64,000 nt of DNA from JAUASW01 sp036880965 (GCF_036880965.1 NZ_JBAJMV010000006.1:405194-469193), one strand, 5' to 3'; positions 8,691 through 16,612 are shown, counted from the stretch's first letter. Notes: generated from the letters alone by a model not told the origin. Numbers and translations are program-made.

Positions 8691-10459
8691 TGGCGAGCTC
8701 CTGGTGCGGTGTGGCGGACCTGATTCCAGCGGGTGGTCTGGTGGCAGCTGTCGCAGCGAGGACCGAAGCTGCGGTCGTGGACATCGTCCTTCTGGTGGCA
8801 GCTGACGCAGTCGCGTCCCAGCGGCGCCGTCTTGCGGCCTGCCGGTGCGGGCTCGCGGTGGCAGCCCTCGCACGCCACCTTCTGATGGGCACCGGTCAGC
8901 GGGTAGTCGGTCTGGCGCTCATGGTCGAAACGCCAGAGCCGCCAGGCGCGCACGTTGTGGCAGCTGTCGCAGGCCGCGCCGAGGCGGGCCTTGTGGCGGT
9001 CGTCCTTCTTGTGGCAGCTGAGGCAGTCGCGCGGCGTGTCGCGGTAGCGCAGGCTCTGGTGGCAGACCTTGCATTCAACGGTCAGGTGCGCGCCGGCCAG
9101 CGCGAAGCGGGCCCGGTTGTGGTCGAAGCGCGCCAGCTTCCAGCGCTGCTCGTCATGGCAGCTGTCGCAGCGCTCGCCGAGCTGGGCTTCGTGCTTGTCG
9201 TCCTTCTTGTGGCAGCTGATGCAGCTGCTCGGCGTTTCACGGTAGCTGCGCACATCGCGGTGACAGTCGCGGCACTCGGTCTTGGCATGCGCTCCCTTGA
9301 GCGCGAAGCGGGTGCGTGCATGGTCGAAGCGCGGCGCCTTCCAGTCGCTCTCGGTATGGCAGTCGGCACAGCGCTCGCCCAGCGTCTTCTCGTGCTTGTC
9401 GTCCTTCTTGTGGCAGCCGACGCAGGTGGTCTGCACCTCGCGATACACGAGGCTCTGGTGGCAGTCGTTGCAGCGCGGCTTCACATGCCGGCCGAGCAGC
9501 GGGAAGGACGTGCGGTCATGGTCGAAGCGCTGCACTTCCTTCCAGCCCTTCTCGCTGTGGCAGCTGCTGCAGTCCGCGCCCAGCGTGCCCTTGTGCTTGT
9601 CGTCCTTCCTGTGGCACGAGAGGCAGTCGGTCGGCGTCTTTTCCTTGTAGAGCGGCCCGGTATGGCAGCTGGTGCAGCGAACGTCGCGGTGCTTGTCGCG
9701 CAGCAGGTATTTGGTGTCGACGTCATGGCGGAAGCCGATGTCACGCCAGCGCTTCTCGCCATGGCAGCTCTCGCACTTGTCGCCGAACTGGGCCTTGTGC
9801 TTGTCGTCCTTGCGATGGCAGGCCACGCACTCGCGCGGCGTCTCCTTGTACTCGCGCGTCTTGTGGCAGGACTCGCATTTGGCCGGCGCATGGGCACCGT
9901 TCAGCGCGAAGCGGGTCGTGCTGTGGTCGAAGCGGGTGTCGCGCCAGTTGCGCTCGTCGTGGCAGTTCTCGCACTTGGCACCGAGGGCCGCCTTGTGAAC
10001 GTCATCCTTCTTGTGGCAGCTCAGGCAGTCGTGGGCGGCCACGCTGTACTTCTTGCCCGGTGCGTGGCACTTGGCGCAGTCGGTATCGGCATGCTTGCCC
10101 CTCAGCAGAAAGTCGGTCTGCTTGTGGTCGAAGGCCTTGGTGTCGAGCGGCGCGATGTTCATCTCACGCCCCCGGTGCTCGGTGTGGCAGCCGCGGCAGC
10201 TCTGTCCGGCCTTGAGGCGGCCGTGGAAGCCGGCATGGTCGGCCAGGTCCCGCGCAACGTCCTTGTGGCAGTCGGCGCAAAGCTTGTCCTGGGCCTTGCG
10301 GTCGAAGGGCGTGTGGCAGCTGCGGCAGCTCTCGTCCCATTTGGCATGGGCCTTGGAGAGCGTGCCGGGAGAGAGCACCGACTCCATGCTTTGCGCGCCG
10401 GCCAGCGCCGGCCAGCACAGCGCGAGCAGCAGCCCCACGAACGCTGCAAGGCGGTTCAT
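8687..10459 (-). CDS. Multiheme c-type cytochrome, 24 CXXCH (590 aa)
   Basis: A signal peptide (residues 1-22, ending LAGAQ) is followed by 24 CXXCH motifs. The core is six units of about 67 residues with three motifs each, of the pattern CxxCH-KKDDxH, then CxxCH, then RFDHxxTxFxLxGxH, then CxxCH. The repeated conserved His residues probably act as sixth heme ligands. The product is much more Lys/Arg/Asp-rich than the 46-heme neighbour, so it is a soluble charged partner, probably periplasmic. ATGA overlap with the giant cytochrome gene argues for coupled synthesis. It probably carries electrons from the membrane protein upstream to the giant cytochrome (inference). Confidence 0.92.
   Translation of the reverse strand: MNRLAAFVGLLLALCWPALAGAQSMESVLSPGTLSKAHAKWDESCRSCHTPFDRKAQDKLCADCHKDVARDLADHAGFHGRLKAGQSCRGCHTEHRGREMNIAPLDTKAFDHKQTDFLLRGKHADTDCAKCHAPGKKYSVAAHDCLSCHKKDDVHKAALGAKCENCHDERNWRDTRFDHSTTRFALNGAHAPAKCESCHKTREYKETPRECVACHRKDDKHKAQFGDKCESCHGEKRWRDIGFRHDVDTKYLLRDKHRDVRCTSCHTGPLYKEKTPTDCLSCHRKDDKHKGTLGADCSSCHSEKGWKEVQRFDHDRTSFPLLGRHVKPRCNDCHQSLVYREVQTTCVGCHKKDDKHEKTLGERCADCHTESDWKAPRFDHARTRFALKGAHAKTECRDCHRDVRSYRETPSSCISCHKKDDKHEAQLGERCDSCHDEQRWKLARFDHNRARFALAGAHLTVECKVCHQSLRYRDTPRDCLSCHKKDDRHKARLGAACDSCHNVRAWRLWRFDHERQTDYPLTGAHQKVACEGCHREPAPAGRKTAPLGRDCVSCHQKDDVHDRSFGPRCDSCHQTTRWNQVRHTAPGARQ
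8810..10027 (-). repeat. Six ~203-bp (about 67-codon) tandem repeats in the 24-heme gene
   Basis: Units open with CxxCH[KQR]KDD and recur at 66-70-codon intervals: CLSCHKKDD, CVACHRKDD, CLSCHRKDD, CVGCHKKDD, CISCHKKDD and CLSCHKKDD, then a partial CVSCHQKDD. Unit lengths vary by a codon or two and DNA identity is modest, so this array is older than the exact 459-bp array in the next gene. Confidence 0.85.
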
Positions 10460-10508
10460 GGGAACGGCTCCAGTCCTCGATGCCTGACTGCTGCATCGTG
10501 CATCTCTT

Positions 10509-11447
10509 CTAGTAGGCGTGCACGGCGACGACATGCGCGACCGCGCAAAGCACCATCAGGTAGACGAAGGGCACGTGCAGCACATGCCAGAGCGAGAACA
10601 GGCGCGTGGCGCTGTCGTACTGGGCCACACGCATGGCGGCAGCCAGGTAGTCCTGCACCTGCTCGCGCAGCGCGAGGTATTCGGTCCGACGACGGTTCGG
10701 GCCCCAGTCCAGCTCGTACCCGCGCTGGCGCAGCGCAGCGCGCAGGCCATCGAGGCAGGCCCGACGCACGAAAAGGCGCCGCCAGGGCAGGATCACGAAG
10801 GCACGCAGGTGCTTGCTCCAGCGGCCTGGCAGGCGCAGGGCCTCAGCCTCGAAGGCCAGCAAGTGCTGCTCGACGGCCGGCGCTGCGGCCAGGGCCTTAT
10901 GCAGACCTTCATGCTGGAGACCGAGCTGGCGCTGCAACTGCGCCAGGCCCTCGAGCTCGCCGCTAAAGCCGCGGTGGGTGCGCAGGTAGAGGAAGCGCCC
11001 GACCACGCCGCTGCCCGCGACGATCAGCATGCTGTAGAGCGCCACGCCAGCGTTCAGCGAGCCAATCTGGAAGGTGGAATGGATCAGGATCAGCACCGGT
11101 CCGCCCACGCCCAGCACCATGTGGACCGCGAACCACCACTTGGCCGCGCCCCAGCGCTGCATGAAGCGGATGCGCTTGCGCAAGGGGTAGGCGAACAGCA
11201 GCAGCATCAACGTGCCTCCGGCCACGCCCAGCCAGTAGCCGGTGTCGGAAGCGGCGCGCAGGTCCAGCGCCTTCACGATCCACCAGGCCATGAGCACCAG
11301 GGCGGCGATAGCCAGGTAGACCCAGCGGCCAGAACGGACGGCGGGTCTGGCGCTTCGCGCTGGCTTGGCAACCTGGCCACCGGAATGGGGAAGACTGCTG
11401 GGCATGGACATATCAGCCAGTTTGTCCAGACGCATCGCGGTCGACAT
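10509..11447 (-). CDS. Multispan membrane protein with two HX13H pairs, putative di-heme b electron-entry subunit
   Basis: About five hydrophobic helices are visible. One carries HMVLGVGGPVLILIH and the last carries HVPFVYLMVLCAVAH. In both the two His are 14 residues apart, the spacing known from ferric-reductase/NOX-type proteins where stacked b hemes are bound across the membrane. A ~110-residue Arg-rich cytoplasmic loop lies between them. No flavin or NAD(P) domain is present, so quinol is a more likely electron source (inference). It is the first gene of the multiheme unit, 49 bp before the 24-heme gene. The start is uncertain: ATG codons at 11447, 11435, 11411 and 11405 all lack a clear ribosome site. 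Confidence 0.75.
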   Translation of the reverse strand: MSTAMRLDKLADMSMPSSLPHSGGQVAKPARSARPAVRSGRWVYLAIAALVLMAWWIVKALDLRAASDTGYWLGVAGGTLMLLLFAYPLRKRIRFMQRWGAAKWWFAVHMVLGVGGPVLILIHSTFQIGSLNAGVALYSMLIVAGSGVVGRFLYLRTHRGFSGELEGLAQLQRQLGLQHEGLHKALAAAPAVEQHLLAFEAEALRLPGRWSKHLRAFVILPWRRLFVRRACLDGLRAALRQRGYELDWGPNRRRTEYLALREQVQDYLAAAMRVAQYDSATRLFSLWHVLHVPFVYLMVLCAVAHVVAVHAY

Positions 11448-11652
11448 TAAGCGCGTATCTAGATGCAACCGGCTGCCCTGCGACGGATCGACGTCGGGCG
11501 AGGTGCCCGCACTTGAACAGGACGGTGGTGGCAGGGCTCATGGGGGGCGAGGGCTTTCGTTTACATCCAGAAATACAGGCGTGTCGCCGGGATCCGACGC
11601 CGCGCAAACGCGCGGCTGGCTGCACGGACCAGGCCCCATGCTTGTGCGCCAA

Positions 11653-11671
11653 GCTGAAGTGCGGCTGAAGT
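11653..11671 (+). promoter_or_regulatory. Direct repeat with 11-bp period, candidate OmpR-family operator
   Basis: The octamer GCTGAAGT occurs at 11653-11660 and again at 11664-11671, exactly 11 bp apart. This tandem arrangement is typical of boxes bound by OmpR/PhoB-type regulators, and the regulator gene starts 48 bp downstream. It sits in the 270-bp gap between the divergent multiheme operon and the regulator. The rest of the gap shows nothing else recognised. Confidence 0.4.
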
Positions 11672-11718
11672 TGCGCTGCCGGCGCCGCAGCCCTTGCTGG
11701 CTTCATGCCCACTTAAGC

Positions 11719-12399
11719 ATGGCCGCCCAGAGTGGCGCCGTGACCTCTTCAGCAGTTGCTCCACGGGCCTTGATTGCCATCGCTGACCGCGCCTTGGCCG
11801 AGGCGCTCGTGCATGGCCTGCAGACCGAGGGCTGGCAAGCCGAGCTGGCCTGCGCATGGCCGGCCCTCGAAGTCGCCGAGGCCGACCGGCTGTGCTTGCT
11901 CGACGCCCGATGGACCCTTGCCCAGGATTCGCTGCCGCCGGCCAGGCGCCGGCTGCACCTTTGCATACCCAACGAGCTGCAGCGACTGCTCGCCCATGGC
12001 GTGCCACCGAGCGATGCCTATGCCTTGCGCCCCAGCACAGCCACCCTGTTGATGCGGCAGCTGGAAGCCCTCCACCGCGGCGCCCTAGGCAATCTGGCCG
12101 GCTGCCGCTGGTTCGGCCCGCTGCTGCTCGACATTGCCGATGGCGGCAGCTACTGGCACGGCGTGCCCGTGGCCTTGACCGGCCGCGAGTTCGAGCTGCT
12201 GCAGATGCTGGTCGAGGCCCAGGGCGAGGTGGTGGAGCGCGAGCTGATCGAACAGCGCATCTACCGCTGGGGCCAGGAGCTGGGCAGCAATGCGATCGAC
12301 GTGCATGTGCACGCGCTGCGGCGCAAGTTCGGCCCCGACCTGATCGAGACCGTGCGCGGCTGCGGCTTCCGGCTCTGCGATGCCGGACCGCCCACATGA
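11719..12399 (+). CDS. OmpR-family DNA-binding regulator with degenerate receiver (226 aa)
   Basis: The C-terminal ~95 residues form a clear OmpR-type winged helix (VALTGREFELLQMLVEAQGE, then a recognition-helix region SNAIDVHVHALRRKFG, then TVRGCGFRL). The N-terminal ~110 residues have receiver length but lack the usual acidic pair and the conserved KP, showing YALRPS instead. A single Asp in LCLLDARW sits where the phosphorylated Asp would be. No kinase gene is adjacent. It is divergent from the multiheme unit and upstream of cytochrome b561, so it probably controls one or both (inference). The start was chosen at the first ATG of the conserved part, and longer in-frame versions are possible. 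Confidence 0.85.
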   Translation: MAAQSGAVTSSAVAPRALIAIADRALAEALVHGLQTEGWQAELACAWPALEVAEADRLCLLDARWTLAQDSLPPARRRLHLCIPNELQRLLAHGVPPSDAYALRPSTATLLMRQLEALHRGALGNLAGCRWFGPLLLDIADGGSYWHGVPVALTGREFELLQMLVEAQGEVVERELIEQRIYRWGQELGSNAIDVHVHALRRKFGPDLIETVRGCGFRLCDAGPPT

Positions 12400-12492
12400 G
12401 GACCTGACCTTGAGTTGAATCAAATGGCATCAAGGCCGACAGCGCCAGATTGGCCTGCGGCGCGGATCCCTTGTTCGATAGGGAACAGACGC

Positions 12493-12507
12493 CGGAAGCT
12501 GCTTCCG
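12493..12507. promoter_or_regulatory. 15-bp perfect palindrome upstream of cytochrome b561
   Basis: CGGAAGC-T-GCTTCCG is a perfect inverted repeat about 36 bp before the b561 start, in the 144-bp gap after the regulator gene. It may be an operator or a small mRNA hairpin. No promoter could be placed with confidence. Confidence 0.4.
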
Positions 12508-12543
12508 CTGAGACTGAACACGCAGAACACTGAGGAACCACCC

Positions 12544-13092
12544 ATGAACTGGCGCAACAGCAACACTCGCTATGGCACTCTGTCCATCGGCCTTCATTGG
12601 CTGATGCTGCTGCTCATTGCCGCTGTCTATGCCTGCATGGAGCTGCACGAGAACTTCCCCAAGGGCAGCGAGCTGCGCGAAGGCCTGAAGACCTGGCACT
12701 TCATGCTGGGCCTGTCCGTGCTCGCGCTGCTGCTGCTCAGGGCCGCCCTGAACCTCATTGGCCGCCTGCCCCGCATAGAGCCCGAGCCGCCCGCCTGGCA
12801 AGCCCGCATGGCGAAGGGGATGCACCTCGCTCTGTACGCCTGGATGTTGGTGATGCCTCTGCTGGGCTGGCTGCTGCTCAGCGCCGAGGGCAAGCCGATT
12901 GCCTTTTTCGGCATCGATCTGCCGGCCCTGGTCGGGCAGAGCGAGCGCGTCGCCGAATGGGCCGAGGAGATGCATGAGGCTGGGGCCAGCTTCGGCTATT
13001 TCCTGGTTGGCCTGCACGCCGCGGCTGCCCTGTTCCATCACTATGTCGTGCGCGACGACACCCTGCGGCGGATGCTGCCTCAGCGTGACTGA
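12544..13092 (+). CDS. Cytochrome b561 (membrane di-heme b electron carrier)
   Basis: This is a 182-residue four-helix membrane protein of the bacterial cytochrome b561 (CybB/YceJ) family, which oxidises quinol and passes electrons to periplasmic acceptors. Conserved His residues that bind heme b lie in helices: SIGLHWLML near the start, KTWHFMLG, GMHLALYAWM and GLHAAAALFHHYVVRD. GAGGAA lies 8 nt before the ATG. The last 8 nt overlap the P-type ATPase start, so the two genes are co-translated. It may be a second electron-entry point for the redox genes to the left. Confidence 0.93.
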   Translation: MNWRNSNTRYGTLSIGLHWLMLLLIAAVYACMELHENFPKGSELREGLKTWHFMLGLSVLALLLLRAALNLIGRLPRIEPEPPAWQARMAKGMHLALYAWMLVMPLLGWLLLSAEGKPIAFFGIDLPALVGQSERVAEWAEEMHEAGASFGYFLVGLHAAAALFHHYVVRDDTLRRMLPQRD

Positions 13093-15619
13093 TGCCCTTG
13101 CCTCACCAGCAGGCCTGACACAGGCCCAGGCCCGGCAGCGCCTGGCCATTGACGGTGCCAACGAGCTGCCCGTCTCCAAGCCACGCAGCCTGCTGCGCCT
13201 GGCGCGCGAGATCGCCTCCGAGCCCATGTTCCTGCTGCTGATGGCGTGCGGGCTCATCTACCTGGGGCTGGGCAGTCGGCGCGAAGCACTGATGCTGCTT
13301 GGTTTCGTCTTCCTGGTCATGGCCACCAGCTTCGTCCAGCAAAGGCGCAGCGAGCGCTCGCTGGAGGCCTTGCGTGAGCTGTCCGATCCTCAGGCCCTGG
13401 TTGAACGCGATGGCCAGGTCCAGCGCATCGCAGCCCGGGAGCTGGTTGTAGGCGACCTGGTCCTGCTGGCCGAGGGCGACCGCGTCCCCGCCGACCTCCA
13501 GCTCGGCGAGGTCGCCAACCTGTCGGTGGATGAATCGCTGCTGACTGGTGAATCCGCGCCCGTACCCAAGCAAAGCGCTCCCCTGGCGGGCGGCGGCACC
13601 AGCTCGCAGGCCTTTGCCGGCTGTCTGGTCACGCAGGGCACGGCGCGCGGCAGCGTCATCGCCACCGGAGCGCGCAGCGCCTTGGGCCGCATCGGCCAGT
13701 CGCTCGCCGGCATCGTCGCGCCACCTACGCCGATCCAGCAGGAGACCCGCCAGGTGGTCAAGCGCGTGGCCCTGTTCGGCCTGGCGCTGGCAGCACTTCT
13801 GGCGCTGGCCTACGGCCTGGCGCGCGGCGAATGGCTGCAGGGCCTGCTAGCCGGGCTGACGCTGGCCATGGCCATCCTGCCGGAAGAGCTGCCCGTGGTG
13901 CTGAGCCTGTTCCTGAGCCTCGGGGCCTGGCGGCTGGCGCGCGAGAAGGTGCTGGCCCGACAGATCCCGGCGGTCGAATTGCTCGGCGCCACCACCCTGC
14001 TCTGCGTCGACAAGACCGGCACGCTGACCGCCAACCGCATGGCGCTGCGCCGCCTCTGGTCAGCCGATCACGGTCACGACACAGCCCAGGCCCGTCCGAG
14101 CCCGCTGCCCGAGGCCCTGCATGGCCTGCTGGAGTACGCGGTGCTGGCCTGCCACCGCCGCGCCTTCGATCCGATGGAGACCGCGATCACCGAAGCCGGG
14201 CAGCGCTTGCTGGCCGGCACCGAGCATCTGCATGCCGACTGGACATTGATCGACGACTACCCGCTCTCGCCGGACCTGCTGGCCATGTCGCGCGTCTGGC
14301 GCTCTCCGGACCTGGCCGCGCAGCTGATCGCCGCCAAGGGCGCTCCCGAGGCCATCATCGATCTCTGCCACCTCGGCGCGGACCAGGGCGCCAGCATCAG
14401 CAATCAGGTGCAGGCAATGGCGGCCGACGGCCTGCGGGTCCTGGGCGTGGCCTGGGCCAGGTTTCCTGCCGGCGACCTGCCTGACCAGCAGCACGATTTC
14501 AATTTCGAGTTCCTCGGACTGCTGGGCCTGGAAGACCCGGTGCGGCCCGATGTGCCGCAGGCGATTGCCGAATGCCGGGCCGCGGGCATCCGCGTGGTGA
14601 TGATGACTGGCGACCATCCGGCCACGGCCGTCTCGGTGGCACGACAGGCCGGGCTGGATGCCGAGACGCCCGCCCTCACCGGCGTCGAGCTGGCAACGCT
14701 TGACGACGCCGAGCTGGCCCGACGGCTGGGCAGCACCCACATCTTCTGCCGCGTGCAGCCCGAGCAGAAGCTGCGCCTGGTGCGGGCCTTCCAGGCGCGC
14801 GGCGAGGTGGTGGCCATGACGGGCGACGGCGTCAACGACGCGCCGGCGCTCAAGGCCGCAGACATCGGCGTGGCCATGGGAGCGCGCGGCACCGAAGTCG
14901 CACGCCAGGCCGCGGCGCTGGTGCTGCTGAATGACGACTTCGCTTCCCTCGTCACCGCGGTGCGCTACGGCCGCCGGGTCTTTGCCAATCTGCGCAAGGC
15001 CATCGTGTTCGTGGTGGCCGTTCACGTGCCCATCGTCGGCCTTTCCCTCATGCCTGTGCTGCTGGGCTGGCCTCTGTTGCTGATGCCGATCCACATCCTT
15101 TGCCTGCAACTGATCATCGACCCGGCCTGCTCGGTCGTCTTCGAGGCAGAAAGCCTGGAACCTGAGACCATGAAGGCCCCGCCGCGCCGGCCGGACCAGC
15201 GGCTGTTCGATCAGGCAGTGGTGGCTCGCGGGCTCCTGCAAGGCGCCGGCCTGCTCGTGATGCTGCTGGGCCTGCATGCCGCCGCCCGGGCCTGGCTGCC
15301 CGAGGGGCCCGAGCGCGAAGGCATGGCGCGCGCACTGAGCTTTGTTGCGCTTGTGCTGTCCAACCTGGCGCTGATCCGCACGAACCGGACCTGGGGATTC
15401 GCTGCAGGGCCGGCGCGACTCAAGCCCTCGCCGCAGGCGGCCTGGGTGGCCGCAGGCACGCTGGCGATGCTGGTCGCCGTTCTGTTGATTCCGATGGTCC
15501 GGCGCCTGTTCGGCTTTGAACTGCCCCCGCCGGCCACCTGGCTCGCGCCAGCGGGCCTGGCCATGCTGGCCATGCTCTGGTTCAAGGCGGTCAAGCGTCT
15601 ACCGGCGCGCGGGCGCTAG
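13085..15619 (+). CDS. P-type cation-transporting ATPase (P2-like, 844 aa)
   Basis: This is an ATP-driven cation pump of the inner membrane. It has an N-terminal cation-ATPase domain, TGES in the actuator domain (~153), PEEL in helix 4 (266-269), the phosphorylated Asp 309 in CVDKTGTLT, a nucleotide domain with KGAPEAI, GDGVND at ~579-584, and C-terminal helices. PEEL in place of the PEGL of true Ca2+ pumps leaves the ion unassigned (Ca2+, Mg2+ or Mn2+ are possible). The start is GTG at 13085, overlapping the b561 stop by 8 nt. Earlier in-frame codons would run inside b561 and carry no family sequence. Confidence 0.92.
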   Translation: MTDALASPAGLTQAQARQRLAIDGANELPVSKPRSLLRLAREIASEPMFLLLMACGLIYLGLGSRREALMLLGFVFLVMATSFVQQRRSERSLEALRELSDPQALVERDGQVQRIAARELVVGDLVLLAEGDRVPADLQLGEVANLSVDESLLTGESAPVPKQSAPLAGGGTSSQAFAGCLVTQGTARGSVIATGARSALGRIGQSLAGIVAPPTPIQQETRQVVKRVALFGLALAALLALAYGLARGEWLQGLLAGLTLAMAILPEELPVVLSLFLSLGAWRLAREKVLARQIPAVELLGATTLLCVDKTGTLTANRMALRRLWSADHGHDTAQARPSPLPEALHGLLEYAVLACHRRAFDPMETAITEAGQRLLAGTEHLHADWTLIDDYPLSPDLLAMSRVWRSPDLAAQLIAAKGAPEAIIDLCHLGADQGASISNQVQAMAADGLRVLGVAWARFPAGDLPDQQHDFNFEFLGLLGLEDPVRPDVPQAIAECRAAGIRVVMMTGDHPATAVSVARQAGLDAETPALTGVELATLDDAELARRLGSTHIFCRVQPEQKLRLVRAFQARGEVVAMTGDGVNDAPALKAADIGVAMGARGTEVARQAAALVLLNDDFASLVTAVRYGRRVFANLRKAIVFVVAVHVPIVGLSLMPVLLGWPLLLMPIHILCLQLIIDPACSVVFEAESLEPETMKAPPRRPDQRLFDQAVVARGLLQGAGLLVMLLGLHAAARAWLPEGPEREGMARALSFVALVLSNLALIRTNRTWGFAAGPARLKPSPQAAWVAAGTLAMLVAVLLIPMVRRLFGFELPPPATWLAPAGLAMLAMLWFKAVKRLPARGR

Positions 15620-15733
15620 AGCGGAGTGCCTGAACCCCGCAGCGCGGCGTTCGGCAGCGCACCGACGGCGCCCAGCGGGCCGGCCATGCTGGCGCCAGGG
15701 CCCTTCCCCGAGGGCGCCCGCACCGAGGCCCCC

Positions 15734-16048
15734 ATGAATACAAACAACATGCCCGTCCGACTTACGGCTGCGCTGATCGCCGCCCTGCTGCTGTGCTCAT
15801 GCAGCCAGGCGCCGACGCCGCCTGCCGCAGCCAACGTCTCCGACAGCGATGTGACCGAGCATGTCAAGACGGCACTGCAGCAGCGGGACTCGTTGAAGCG
15901 CTTCGACATCACGGTGGTGACGCTCAAGGGCGACGTGCGCCTGGCCGGCGTGCTCGACAGCCAGGCCCAGATCGACGAAGCCCTGGCGATTGCGCGAGCC
16001 GCCGACGGGGCACACACGATCCACGACGAGCTGACGCTGCGGAAATAG
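15734..16048 (+). CDS. Small BON-domain lipoprotein (104 aa)
   Basis: An N-terminal signal sequence with a lipobox-like LCSC (Cys near residue 23) suggests membrane anchoring. The rest is one BON domain (DSDVTEHVKTAL, then VVTLKGDVRLAGVLDSQAQI, then AADGAHTIHDELTL), as in OsmY and related envelope-stability proteins thought to bind phospholipid. The start was chosen at MNTNNMPVRL because a signal peptide begins there; the in-frame stretch upstream is proline-rich and unlike a signal. It lies 115 bp after the ATPase gene. Confidence 0.85.
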   Translation: MNTNNMPVRLTAALIAALLLCSCSQAPTPPAAANVSDSDVTEHVKTALQQRDSLKRFDITVVTLKGDVRLAGVLDSQAQIDEALAIARAADGAHTIHDELTLRK

Positions 16049-16064
16049 GACGGGCCCTTGAGCC

Positions 16065-16418
16065 TCAGTTGCCGCCCATGGGATTGGCCTTGGCTTCGGC
16101 CTTCACGCACTGCATGAACTCGCGGCCCACCGGCTTGGCCTTGCAGTTTTTCACCGCCGCCACCTCGGCCTCGCACTGCTGCGCTTCAGCGCCGCTGAAG
16201 GACTTGCAGTTCAAGGGATTGGCCAGAAGGTAGTCGCGATCGCAGGCGAAGTGCTCGTCGCCGGTCAGCTTGCCGCACTGGTTGGCCACCTTGGCATGAC
16301 GCTCACAGCGGGCCAGCTCGATGCCCGTGCGGCCCTTGCAGTCGACCTCATGGGCCTGCGCGGGCACGGCGGTGGCGAACAGGGCGGCGATGGCGAGCAG
16401 GCGGAGAAAGGGGCGCAT
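16065..16418 (-). CDS. Cys-rich small periplasmic protein of unknown function (117 aa)
   Basis: A cleavable signal peptide (MRPFLRLLAIAALF..., ending VPAQA) precedes a ~95-residue helical domain with eight Cys in pairs (CKGRTGIELARC, CGKLTGDEHFAC, CKSFSGAEAQQC, CKAKPVGREFMQC). The regular spacing of about 11-13 residues suggests a disulfide-bonded coiled hairpin, similar to PsiF-like repeats. No enzymatic motif is seen. It is convergent with the BON lipoprotein (16 bp between stops) and transcribed alone. The start at 16418 is chosen by the signal peptide. Confidence 0.75.
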   Translation of the reverse strand: MRPFLRLLAIAALFATAVPAQAHEVDCKGRTGIELARCERHAKVANQCGKLTGDEHFACDRDYLLANPLNCKSFSGAEAQQCEAEVAAVKNCKAKPVGREFMQCVKAEAKANPMGGN

Positions 16419-16514
16419 TGGATTCGGTCCTGGTGGGTTGCAGATGAAGAGCGACGATTCTGGCCCAGAGCTACGCGCCGGCAAGCAAGGCCTCGCCTGT
16501 CTTGGGCATTCGAG

Positions 16515-16536
16515 TTGACGTTTACGTAAACGTCAA
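16515..16536. promoter_or_regulatory. 22-bp perfect palindrome, LiuR-like MerR-family operator candidate
   Basis: Two 11-bp half sites, TTGACGTTTAC and its exact reverse complement, abut with no spacer. This resembles the operators reported for LiuR, a MerR-family repressor of branched-chain amino acid and fatty acid breakdown in proteobacteria (recalled, not searched). It lies 77 bp before icmF and covers the -35 region of the promoter below, which fits repression. The rest of the gap from 16,419 shows nothing recognised. Confidence 0.7.
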
Positions 16537-16549
16537 TCGACCCTAGAAT
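16521..16549 (+). promoter_or_regulatory. Putative sigma-70 promoter of icmF
   Basis: TTTACG (16521-16526) and TAGAAT (16544-16549) are separated by 17 bp, the best sigma-70 match in this gap. The -35 lies within the palindrome at 16515-16536. Transcription would start near 16557, leaving a ~55-nt leader before the IcmF ATG. Confidence 0.5.
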
Positions 16550-16612
16550 CCCGCCCAACTTGCTGATAGAACCGGCACAGCGCTCGCCTGCGCCGATAAC
16601 GGAGACTGCCCC

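Noticed and set aside
4809..8723. 1304-codon open frame on the plus strand opposite the giant cytochrome, and similar long frames at 2251-4968 and 8690-10966
   Set aside because: They mirror repeat-rich GC-biased genes on the other strand; translations are Ala/Gly/Arg/Val-rich with no domains, and the minus-strand products have signal peptides and heme motifs.
15626..15733. Longer N-terminus for the BON lipoprotein
   Set aside because: The added 36 residues are Pro/Ala-rich and would bury the signal peptide.
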